Below are positions 33,155-40,776 of a stretch of DNA of 64,000 bases, piece after piece. A program made the position numbers and the translations under genes. Source of the DNA: Pseudomonas pharyngis (lineage in GTDB: Bacteria; Pseudomonadota; Gammaproteobacteria; Pseudomonadales; Pseudomonadaceae); the NCBI RefSeq assembly GCF_021602345.1, contig NZ_BQID01000007.1:124001-188000 (forward strand). Reading direction: 5' to 3'. Positions within the stretch are counted from its first letter, which is position 1. The number at the start of each line of letters is the position of its first letter. Below the pieces are notes generated by a model. It ran no database searches and was not told the DNA's origin. It worked only from the letters and a program-made list of their open reading frames with translations.

Positions 33155-34174
33155 TCAGCGGTACAACACCTTTTCCGCCAGCTCGTCTGCCACCCGCGCA
33201 GGTGAACGCTTTTCTGCCTGGGCGTGGGCGAAGACTTCGGTCAGGCGCGAACTGATCTTCGACAGGTGCGCGGTGATGGTTGTCAGTTCGTCGCCGCGGT
33301 GCTTGAGGGAAACGTAAATCAGCCCGCCGGCATTGATCACGTAATCCGGCGCATACAGGATGCCGCGCCGCTCCAGTTGATCGGCGACATCCAGGTGCGT
33401 CAGCTGATTGTTGGCCGAGCCCGCCACCGCCGAGCAGCGCAACTGGGTGACCGAGTGGCTGTTGAGCACCCCGCCGAGGCCGCACGGCGCGAGGATGTCG
33501 CACGGCGTGCTGAGCAAAGCGTCGTTGGCAATCGGATGGGCGTTGAGCTGCTCCATCGCCAGTTGCACCTTGCCGTGGTCGATGTCGCTGACCAGCAGTT
33601 CGGCCCCCGCTGCGTGCAGCTGCTCGGCGAGCGCAAACCCGACATTGCCCAGCCCCTGAATCGCCACGCGCAACCCTTCTAGGTTGTCGCTGCCCAGCCG
33701 CGCCATGGCCGTGGCGCGAATTCCGGTGAACACGCCCATCGCCGCATGCGGCGCCGGGTCGCCGGCGGAGGTGGTGCTGGTGACATGCTGGGTCTGCTGG
33801 GCAATGCAGTCCATGTCCGCCACCGAAGTGCCGCTGTCGATGGCGGTGATGTAGCGCCCGTCGAGCTGATCGATGCAACGACCGAACGCCTCGAACAGTG
33901 CGGCGCGGTTTTCCACATGGGCCGGCCGCACGATCACGGCCACCCCGCCACCCTGGGCGAGACCGGCCAGTGCAGCCTTGTAGCTCATGCCCTGGGCCAA
34001 GCGTATGGCGTCCTCGACTGCGGATTCGTCGTTCGGGTAGGCAAGATAACGACACCCGCCCAGGGCAGGCCCGAGGCGACTGTTATGAATGGCAATGACC
34101 GCCTTCAATCCGGACACCGGATCAACGCTAAGGTGCAGCGATTCCAGGCGAGTGCTTTGCATGAGAGCGAACAT
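33155..34174 (-). CDS. Leucine dehydrogenase homologue with catalytic Lys replaced by Val
   Basis: A protein of 339 residues of the Glu/Leu/Phe/Val dehydrogenase superfamily: GPALGGCRY, M-S-Y-K (substrate-carboxylate Lys66), A-I-D-S-G-T with Asp113, HVTSTTSAGDPAPHAAMGVF, and the NAD motif GLGNVG at about residue 174. In active enzymes the segment after M-S-Y-K reads GGGK, with the second Lys essential for catalysis. Here it reads GGGV (codon GTG, Val78). Every other family feature is intact, so the gene is not degraded. It may be a non-oxidative or binding protein rather than a deaminating dehydrogenase. Confidence 0.85.
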   Translation of the reverse strand: MFALMQSTRLESLHLSVDPVSGLKAVIAIHNSRLGPALGGCRYLAYPNDESAVEDAIRLAQGMSYKAALAGLAQGGGVAVIVRPAHVENRAALFEAFGRCIDQLDGRYITAIDSGTSVADMDCIAQQTQHVTSTTSAGDPAPHAAMGVFTGIRATAMARLGSDNLEGLRVAIQGLGNVGFALAEQLHAAGAELLVSDIDHGKVQLAMEQLNAHPIANDALLSTPCDILAPCGLGGVLNSHSVTQLRCSAVAGSANNQLTHLDVADQLERRGILYAPDYVINAGGLIYVSLKHRGDELTTITAHLSKISSRLTEVFAHAQAEKRSPARVADELAEKVLYR

Positions 34175-34358
34175 CGGCAGGCTCCCGAATCACTTCTGGT
34201 AGACGCCAGTATAGGCTTGCGCCTGAAAATTGCTGAAGCGCGCCGGAATAAGCGCCGCCACTGATCACCGGGTTGTGGCATAACCCGATGGCAGAGCGGC
34301 CCGGCACTGGACGAATGGCAAAGACGGGGCTAAAACGAGGCATGCCCCGGAGATTGAG

Positions 34359-35162
34359 ATGAGTCCGCGCCAACGTTTTTTCGAATGTCTGCACCGTTCA
34401 CCGCCCGCGCTGTTCGAAGCCGCGTTGTGGATGGCCGCCGAACACGACAAACAAGTCGATCCCGAAGCACTGCTGCAGGACTTCAAGGAGCTGCAACAGC
34501 GGGTCAGCTATGGATTGCCGTTGCTGCCGGTCAGCGAGCTGGCGCAACCGTTGTTGCGGCGGATGACCGATCTGGGCTTCGCGCAAGATGATTTCATACC
34601 GCTGCGCCCACAGGCCGCAATGGTGCACAAAGTCATGCAGACCCGACGCGGCCAGCCGCTGGCGCTGGCACTGATCGCTCTGGAACTGGCCCGTGGCCTG
34701 GAGATTCCGCTGGTCGGGGTGAACTTCCCCGGGCATTTCCTGCTCAAGGTGCCCGGGGCCGATCACCTGCTCGATCCGTGCGGCGGACGACGTCTGTATC
34801 CAAACGACTGCCGCGAACTGCTGCACCGCCAGTACGGCCACCAGATGAAACTCAGCGCTGACCATCTGCTGACTGCCGAACCGGTGCAGATGCTTCAGCG
34901 CCTGTCACGCAACCTGCGCCAGTTGCACCTGACCCACGACGACTTCATCGCCGCGTTGATCGATGCCGAGCGCGTGCTCGAACTGGGTAACGCCAGCGCC
35001 GCCGACTATCTGGCCCGGGCCAGTCTGTACCAGCGCCTCGATTGCCCGAACGCCGAGCGTTTCGATCTGGAGCACGCGCTATTGCTCAGTGACGACCCGA
35101 TTCAGCGACTTCGCCTGACGGAACGGCTGGGGCATCTGCCGCCGAACTCAGTCGTCCACTGA
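34359..35162 (+). CDS. SirB1-type transglutaminase-like/TPR protein
   Basis: A protein of 267 residues. The central part (about 85-160) carries QTRRGQPLALALIALELARGL, GVNFPGHFLLKV and LLDPCGGR, the signature of the SirB1/YchA family (transglutaminase-like fold), followed by a helical repeat C-terminus. The family has no established activity. The ATG has GGAG upstream. The last 77 bases overlap the 3' end of the convergent MFS gene. Confidence 0.85.
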   Translation: MSPRQRFFECLHRSPPALFEAALWMAAEHDKQVDPEALLQDFKELQQRVSYGLPLLPVSELAQPLLRRMTDLGFAQDDFIPLRPQAAMVHKVMQTRRGQPLALALIALELARGLEIPLVGVNFPGHFLLKVPGADHLLDPCGGRRLYPNDCRELLHRQYGHQMKLSADHLLTAEPVQMLQRLSRNLRQLHLTHDDFIAALIDAERVLELGNASAADYLARASLYQRLDCPNAERFDLEHALLLSDDPIQRLRLTERLGHLPPNSVVH

Positions 35163-36483
35163 GCAGGGCAGTGGCTGGCGAACTCACCTGAATGATCAGC
35201 AACGCCGCAATCACTGCAGGAATCGCGCAGAAGAAGAAAATCTGCTCCACCGGAATGTGCATTGCCAGCAACAGGCTGCCGAACAGCGGCCCGAGAATCG
35301 AGCCGAAGCGCCCTACCCCCAGCGCCCAACCGGTGCCGGTGGCGCGCACGTGGGCCGGATAGAAATTGCTGGCGAACGCATTGAGCGTCAGTTGCCCGCC
35401 GATGATGCAGAACCCTGCCGCGAACACACAGGCCACCAGATAGCGCGGGTTGTCGTGATTCAGGCCCAGCAGGATCGTGCACACCGCCGCGCCAGCCAGC
35501 ACACCGGACAGTAGCCTCACCTTGCTTTTCAACCGGTCGGCGAACCACGCCATGCAAATTGCGCCGAGCGTGCCGGCGAACAGGAACATCGACGTCACCA
35601 GGTTCGCTTCGTTGAGCTTCAGGCCACTTTCCAGCAGTAGCGACGGCAGCCAGCTGATCATGAAATACAGCAGGATCAGGCTGACGAAAAACGTGGCCCA
35701 GATCAGCAAGGTCGGGCGGGCGTAACCGTTGCGGAACAACTCCACCACGGTCAGTTTGCTGCCCTGCTCGCGTTCGTTCTGCTCAACCGATGCGGCGGGC
35801 GGTTGCCAGTCCGGCAGCATCCGCGCGGTGACCTTGCGCAGGCGCGCATACGGTGGAGCGTCACGCAGCAGCCGAGGCAAGGATTCCGGCAGCATCCACC
35901 AGAGAAACGGAAACAACAGCAGCGGCGTGACACCACCGGCAAGGAACACCGCTTGCCAGCCGAAGCGGTCGATAAAACCCGCCGCGACAAAACCACCCGC
36001 CGCCCCGCCGAAGGAAAAACCGCAGGCCGCCAGCGTCACCATCAGCGTGCGCAGGCGTGGCGGCGAATATTCCGACATCAACGCCATGGCGCTGGGCATC
36101 GCACCGCCCATGCCGATGCCGCAGATGAAGCGCGCGATCATCAGGGTATTCAGGGAATCGGCGAACACCATCAGCACGGTGAGGCTGGCATAGATCAGCA
36201 CACAGGCGAGCAGAATCCGTCGAACGCCGAAGCGGTCGGCCAGCGGCGTAACAGCAAGGGAGCCGAGTGTCAGCCCCAGCAGGTTGGCGCTGAACACCGG
36301 GCCGAATGCGGACTTTTCCAGGCCCCAGTCCTGCGCCAGCGCCGGCACCACGTAACCGAGCACCTGGGCGTCATAGCCGTCGGTAACCAGCAGCAAGGCG
36401 AGAAGCATCAGGAGCAACCACTGAAAGCGGGACACAGGACGGGCGTCGAGTGCCGCCCGGAAGCTGGCAATCTGGTTGTGCAT
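35086..36483 (-). CDS. MFS transporter, aromatic acid:H+ symporter (AAHS) type
   Basis: A protein of 465 residues with 12 membrane segments. The helix 1 motif LLLVTDGYDAQVLGYVVPAL has the D-G-x-D characteristic of AAHS transporters such as PcaK, with LADRFGVRRIL between helices 2 and 3 and MSEYSPPRLRTLMV after helix 4. It lies just downstream of maiA in the homogentisate cluster, so an aromatic acid or related organic acid is a likely substrate. A 13-bp hairpin separates it from maiA, so it may be transcribed less. Confidence 0.87.
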   Translation of the reverse strand: MHNQIASFRAALDARPVSRFQWLLLMLLALLLVTDGYDAQVLGYVVPALAQDWGLEKSAFGPVFSANLLGLTLGSLAVTPLADRFGVRRILLACVLIYASLTVLMVFADSLNTLMIARFICGIGMGGAMPSAMALMSEYSPPRLRTLMVTLAACGFSFGGAAGGFVAAGFIDRFGWQAVFLAGGVTPLLLFPFLWWMLPESLPRLLRDAPPYARLRKVTARMLPDWQPPAASVEQNEREQGSKLTVVELFRNGYARPTLLIWATFFVSLILLYFMISWLPSLLLESGLKLNEANLVTSMFLFAGTLGAICMAWFADRLKSKVRLLSGVLAGAAVCTILLGLNHDNPRYLVACVFAAGFCIIGGQLTLNAFASNFYPAHVRATGTGWALGVGRFGSILGPLFGSLLLAMHIPVEQIFFFCAIPAVIAALLIIQVSSPATALLSGRLSSAADAPAVPSGEVAESGRH

Positions 36484-36529
36484 CGCAAGGTACCTGTTTT
36501 GTTTTTATGATTTTTTGCGGGTAACCGGA

Positions 36530-36558
36530 ATGGCTCCCGTGCGCTGCACGGGAGCCAT
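36530..36558 (-). terminator. Strong hairpin between maiA and the MFS gene
   Basis: ATGGCTCCCGTGC-gct-GCACGGGAGCCAT, a perfect 13-bp stem just after the maiA stop. There is no T-tract on the minus strand, so it is more likely an mRNA-stabilising or attenuating hairpin than a full terminator. Confidence 0.55.
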
Positions 36559-36564
36559 CAAATG

Positions 36565-37203
36565 CTACTTCGGCGTGTCCGGCTGATTCGCCGGATGCGC
36601 TGCAATGAACGCCGGATGCTCAGCGGCCAATGCGGCCACCCGACGAATCCGTGGATACGCCTCCAGCGATACGTTGAACCGCTCGGCCGCGTACAACTGC
36701 GGAATCAGGTAAACGTCCGCCACGCACGGCCACTCGCCGAAACAGAAGCCGCTGTCGCCGATCAACTGCTCCACCGTCGCCAGCCCCTGACTGATCCAGT
36801 GGCCGATCCACTCGTTGACCTGCGGCTCGTCATGCCCCAGACCGCGCAGGCGATTGAGCACGCTGACGTTGTGCAACGGATGCACATCGCAGCCGATCAC
36901 CGCCGCAACGCCGCGCACCTGGGCGCGGGCAACAAGGTCTTCGGGCAGCAACGGCACCTGTGGATAACGTTCCTCCAGATACTCGATGATCGCCGGTGAC
37001 TGAATCAGCAACTTGCCTTCGTCAGTGCGCAGCGCCGGCACCCGGCCCTGGGGATTGATCGCCAGGTACACCGGTTGCCGATGCTCGCCACCGGGCGGTG
37101 CGATCAGGTTGACCGGCAACGCCTGGTAGTCGAGGCCCTTGAGTGCCAGCGCGATCCGCACCCGGTACGACGAGGTGGAACGGTAATAGGTGTAGAGATC
37201 CAT
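36565..37203 (-). CDS. maiA: Maleylacetoacetate isomerase
   Basis: A protein of 212 residues of the zeta-class glutathione S-transferase fold. The active-site motif YYRSTSSYRVRIAL lies at residues 6-19, then IAPPGGEHRQPVYLAINPQGRVPAL and the C-terminal SVLNRL. It isomerises 4-maleylacetoacetate to 4-fumarylacetoacetate using glutathione, the step between HmgA and FahA in tyrosine and homogentisate breakdown. Starts 12 bases after fahA with a good AGGAG. Confidence 0.95.
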   Translation of the reverse strand: MDLYTYYRSTSSYRVRIALALKGLDYQALPVNLIAPPGGEHRQPVYLAINPQGRVPALRTDEGKLLIQSPAIIEYLEERYPQVPLLPEDLVARAQVRGVAAVIGCDVHPLHNVSVLNRLRGLGHDEPQVNEWIGHWISQGLATVEQLIGDSGFCFGEWPCVADVYLIPQLYAAERFNVSLEAYPRIRRVAALAAEHPAFIAAHPANQPDTPK

Positions 37204-37215
37204 GAGCCGCTCCTG

Positions 37216-38520
37216 TCAGCGCGCCGCCAGCACGGTGCCACGGCATTCGCCGAAGCCGATCGAGGCAAAACCTTCGCGGGCGCAGCGGGCGCGCAGGATG
37301 ATTTCGTCACCGTCTTCAAGGAACTTGCGCACTTCACCGGACGCCAGCTCGATCGGCTTTTTACCGCCCTCGGTGATTTCCAGCAGGCTGCCGAACTGAC
37401 CGTTTTCAGGGCCGGACAAGGTGCCCGAACCGAACAGGTCACCGGCCTGCAACTGGCAACCGTTGACGCTGTGGTGTGCAACCATTTGCGCGACGGTCCA
37501 GTACATGTAGCGGGTGTTGCTCAGGGTCAGGCGATGGGCCGGCAGATTCTGCTCGCGCATTTTTTCGGTGAGCAGCAGCACTTCCAACTCGATGTCGAAG
37601 GCACCGCCATCCTGATCGCGCTTGTCGAGCAGGTATGGCAGCGGCTGCGGGTCGCCTTGCGGACGCGCCGGTTGCGCAGTGCGGAATGGCGCCAGCGCTT
37701 CGGCAGTCACCACCCATGGCGAAACACTGGTGATGAAGCTCTTGGACAGAAACGGACCGAGCGGCTGGTATTCCCAGGCCTGGATGTCACGGGCCGACCA
37801 GTCGTTGAGCAGGCAGAAACCGGCGATGTGTTCAGCGGCGTCACCGATGGCGATCGGCTCGCCCATCTCGTTGCCCTGACCGATCCAGATCCCCAGTTCC
37901 AGCTCATAGTCCAGCCGTGCGCACGGGCCGAAGGTCGGCTCGGTCGCGCCGGCCGGCAGGGTCTGGCCTTTCGGACGGCGCACGTCGGCACCGGAGGCGC
38001 GCACGGTGGAGGCACGACCGTGGTAGCCGATCGGCACGTGTTTGTAGTTCGGCAGCAACGGGTTGTCCGGACGGAACAGTTTGCCGACGTTCTGCGCGTG
38101 TTCGATGCCGACGTAGAAGTCGGTGTAGTCGCTGATGCGCGCCGGCAGGTGCAGCTGGCAATCGGCAGCCAGCGGCAGCAGTTTCACGCCTTGGGCTTCA
38201 ATGTTGCCGCGATGAGTGCTGCCCTCGCTGAACAGTTCCAGCAGACGTTCGCGCAAGGCAACGCGGGCGTCGCGGCCGAGTTCGAAGAACGCGTTCAACT
38301 GACCGCCGCGCATGGCTTCGACAGCACTGCGCGCGACGCCATCAAACAGACCGGCCTCCAGCGCCACTTGCAGATCGAAGATGTGTTCGCCAATCGCCAC
38401 GCCCGCGCGCGGTGCCGAGCCGTCGATGCTGAACACGCCCAGCGGCAGGTTCTGCAGCGGGAATTCGGTGTGGTCGTTGGCCGAAGCGACCCAACTGCGG
38501 GTGATGGAATTCTGAGTCAT
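37216..38520 (-). CDS. fahA: Fumarylacetoacetase
   Basis: A protein of 434 residues. The N-terminal SH3-like domain has FPLQNLPLGVFS; the catalytic domain has DYTDFYVGIEHAQNVGKLFR, GYHGRASTV, LDYELELGIWIG, NDWSARDIQAWEYQPLGPFLSK and SGTLSGPE. It hydrolyses fumarylacetoacetate to fumarate and acetoacetate, the last step of homogentisate breakdown. It follows hmgA by 3 bases with GGAGA before the ATG. Confidence 0.96.
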   Translation of the reverse strand: MTQNSITRSWVASANDHTEFPLQNLPLGVFSIDGSAPRAGVAIGEHIFDLQVALEAGLFDGVARSAVEAMRGGQLNAFFELGRDARVALRERLLELFSEGSTHRGNIEAQGVKLLPLAADCQLHLPARISDYTDFYVGIEHAQNVGKLFRPDNPLLPNYKHVPIGYHGRASTVRASGADVRRPKGQTLPAGATEPTFGPCARLDYELELGIWIGQGNEMGEPIAIGDAAEHIAGFCLLNDWSARDIQAWEYQPLGPFLSKSFITSVSPWVVTAEALAPFRTAQPARPQGDPQPLPYLLDKRDQDGGAFDIELEVLLLTEKMREQNLPAHRLTLSNTRYMYWTVAQMVAHHSVNGCQLQAGDLFGSGTLSGPENGQFGSLLEITEGGKKPIELASGEVRKFLEDGDEIILRARCAREGFASIGFGECRGTVLAAR

Positions 38521-38523
38521 GGG

Positions 38524-39819
38524 TTATCTCCGGGTCGGGTCGAACGTGGCGGGCAACGTGGCCCAGCAGGCGTCGTAAGTGGATTGCAGTTGCGGACAGT
38601 CGAGGGCGAAACGGCTTGGGCGCAGCACCTGGCTGGTCTCGAACATGAAGGCCATGGTGTTGTCGATCTTCGCCGGTTTGAGGTCCGCGTTGATGGCTTT
38701 GGTGCAAGTCTCGCCGTCCGGGCCGTGGGCGCTCATGCAGCTGTGCAGCGACGCGCCGCCGGGCAGGAAGCCCTCGGCCTTGGCGTCGTACTCGCCCTGG
38801 ATCAGGCCCATGAATTCGTTCATCAGGTTGCGGTGAAACCACGGTGGACGGAAGGTGTTCTCGGCCACCATCCAGCGCGGCGGGAAGATCACGAAGTCGA
38901 GGTTGGCCAGACCGTGGACGCTGGTCGGCGACGTCAGCACGGTGAAGATCGACGGGTCCGGATGATCGAAACTGACGGTGCCGATGGTGTTGAAGCGGCG
39001 CAGGTCATATTTGTACGGCACGTTGTTGCCGTGCCAGGCGACCACGTTCAGCGGCGAGTGATTGAGTTCGGTGCCCCACAACTGGCCGAGGAATTTCTGC
39101 ACCAGGGTGGTCGGTTGTTGCAGGTTTTCGTAGGCGGCGACCGGGGTCAGGAAGTCCCGCGGATTGGCCAGACCGTTGCTGCCGATCGGTCCCAGATCCG
39201 GCAGGCGCAGCGGCGCACCGTGGTTCTCGGCGACATAACCGCGCGCTTGCGGATCGAGCAGTTCGACACGGAATTTCAGGCCCCGTGGCAACACGGCGAT
39301 TTCCAGCGGCGCCACTTCCAGCACACCCAGTTCGGTGGCGATGCGCAGGCGACCCAGTTGCGGCACCAGTAGCAACTCGCCGTCGGCGTTGAAGAACACG
39401 CGCTCCATCGAGCGGTTGGCGCAGTAGTGATAGATGCTGATGCCGGCCGGTTTTTCGGCAGCGGAGTTGGCTGCCATGCTCACCAGACCGTCGATAAAAT
39501 CGGTCGGCTCGGTCGGGATGTCCAGTGGGTTCCAGCGCAGGCGATTGGGGGTGACTTCACCCAACGGGCCGCCCGCCAATTGCCGCTCCAGTTTAACGAA
39601 TGCCGGGTGATTGGCCGACGGCTGGATCCGGTACATCCAGGTGCGCCGCGCTTCGCTGCGGGTCATGGTGAATGCGGTGCCGGAGAACAGTTCGGTGTAC
39701 AGACCGTACGGGGCTTTCTGCGGGGAGTTCTGGCCGACGGGCAGCGCGCCGGGCAACGCTTCGGAGCTGAATTCGTTGCCGAAACCGGACTGGTAAGCCA
39801 GGGCTGAATCGAGGTTCAT
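38524..39819 (-). CDS. hmgA: Homogentisate 1,2-dioxygenase
   Basis: A protein of 431 residues starting [20 protein letters not shown]. The iron-site region contains the conserved [33 protein letters not shown] and [11 protein letters not shown]. It opens the ring of homogentisate to maleylacetoacetate with O2 and Fe(II). First gene of the hmgA-fahA-maiA operon. AGGAGG lies 5 bases before the ATG at 39819, which decides the start over an ATG 27 bases upstream. Confidence 0.97.
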   Translation of the reverse strand: MNLDSALAYQSGFGNEFSSEALPGALPVGQNSPQKAPYGLYTELFSGTAFTMTRSEARRTWMYRIQPSANHPAFVKLERQLAGGPLGEVTPNRLRWNPLDIPTEPTDFIDGLVSMAANSAAEKPAGISIYHYCANRSMERVFFNADGELLLVPQLGRLRIATELGVLEVAPLEIAVLPRGLKFRVELLDPQARGYVAENHGAPLRLPDLGPIGSNGLANPRDFLTPVAAYENLQQPTTLVQKFLGQLWGTELNHSPLNVVAWHGNNVPYKYDLRRFNTIGTVSFDHPDPSIFTVLTSPTSVHGLANLDFVIFPPRWMVAENTFRPPWFHRNLMNEFMGLIQGEYDAKAEGFLPGGASLHSCMSAHGPDGETCTKAINADLKPAKIDNTMAFMFETSQVLRPSRFALDCPQLQSTYDACWATLPATFDPTRR

Positions 39820-39895
39820 GGAGCCTCCTGAACAGGGAGTCGGCATGGCCGGACGCTCTGGATCGGAGGTCTTGGCACGCCGGGGTTATTTTTAT

Positions 39896-39922
39896 CGTAA
39901 TTCAATTACGCATAACGTAATT
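39896..39922. promoter_or_regulatory. Candidate HmgR operator
   Basis: CGTAATT-C-AATTACG (39896-39910) is a perfect 15-bp palindrome, and the half-site CGTAATT recurs at 39916-39922, 20 bp downstream in the same orientation (two helical turns). It lies between hmgA and hmgR in AT-rich DNA. IclR-family repressors commonly bind such clustered half-sites. Confidence 0.6.
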
Positions 39923-39981
39923 TGCTCGCTATCGAGCGTCAAGCTATAAAGACGCCCATTCGTTCCGGGACACGCAGCACC

Positions 39982-40764
39982 ATGGAAAAAACCAGCGACA
40001 GCAACGGCAAACAGAAAGTCCGCTCCGCCGAAGTCGGCACCGACATCCTCAAGGCCCTGGCGGAGTTGTCACCGTCCACTTCGCTGTCGCGCCTGGCCGA
40101 ACATGTGCAGATGCCGGCGAGCAAGGTTCACCGTTATCTGCAGGCCTTGATTGCCTCGGGCTTTGCCGAACAGAACACCGCCACCAACCACTACGGCCTC
40201 GGCCGCGAAGCGCTGCGCGTGGGCCTGGCCGCACTCAACAGTATGGACGTGCTGAAAGTCGCCGCCCTGCCGCTGGCCGAGCTGCGCGACGAACTCAACG
40301 AAACCTGTTTCCTGGCGGTGTGGGGTAATCAGGGCGCAACCGTGGTGCACATCGAACCGGCGGTGCGCGCGGTGACGGTGGTGACGCAATTGGGGTCGGT
40401 GCTGCCGCTGCTCAGTTCCTCCACCGGCCTGGTGTTCGGCGCTTACCTGCCGCACCGGGAAACCGGCGAATTGCGAGAGCAGGAAATCGCAGTCGGCGCT
40501 CATCCATTGGCAGACGAAAAAGCCTATGCGGCATTGTGCGAACAGATCCGTGAACGCGGTCTGCATCATGTCCACGGCTTGCTGATGCCCGGCGTCGATG
40601 CCCTGTCGGCTCCGGTGTTCAACGCCCTCGGGCAGGTCGCGGCGGTATTGACCATCGTCGGCCCGACATCGTTGTTCCACGCCGACGAAAACGGCCCGGC
40701 GGCGCAGCGGTTATTGGCTGCGACGCGGGCCGTGAGTTGGCGGATGGGTTATCAGCCAGATTGA
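39982..40764 (+). CDS. hmgR: IclR-family repressor of homogentisate genes
   Basis: A protein of 260 residues: winged HTH at about 18-75 (AEVGTDILKALAELSPSTSLSRLAEHVQMPASKVHRYLQAL) and an IclR effector domain (about 90-255). It is divergent from hmgA, the arrangement of hmgR in P. putida, where the protein represses hmgABC and homogentisate is the inducer. The upstream in-frame ATG would lie in the operator, so the ATG at 39982 is preferred. It ends 12 bases before the convergent toxin gene. Confidence 0.88.
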   Translation: MEKTSDSNGKQKVRSAEVGTDILKALAELSPSTSLSRLAEHVQMPASKVHRYLQALIASGFAEQNTATNHYGLGREALRVGLAALNSMDVLKVAALPLAELRDELNETCFLAVWGNQGATVVHIEPAVRAVTVVTQLGSVLPLLSSSTGLVFGAYLPHRETGELREQEIAVGAHPLADEKAYAALCEQIRERGLHHVHGLLMPGVDALSAPVFNALGQVAAVLTIVGPTSLFHADENGPAAQRLLAATRAVSWRMGYQPD

Positions 40765-40776
40765 CGAGGCAAGGGG

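Noticed and set aside
37075-39372. A 765-codon open frame antisense to fahA and hmgA
   Set aside because: It lies wholly opposite two certain genes; the His/Arg/Gly/Val-rich product is typical of a GC-rich codon-position shadow, with no ribosome site or motif.
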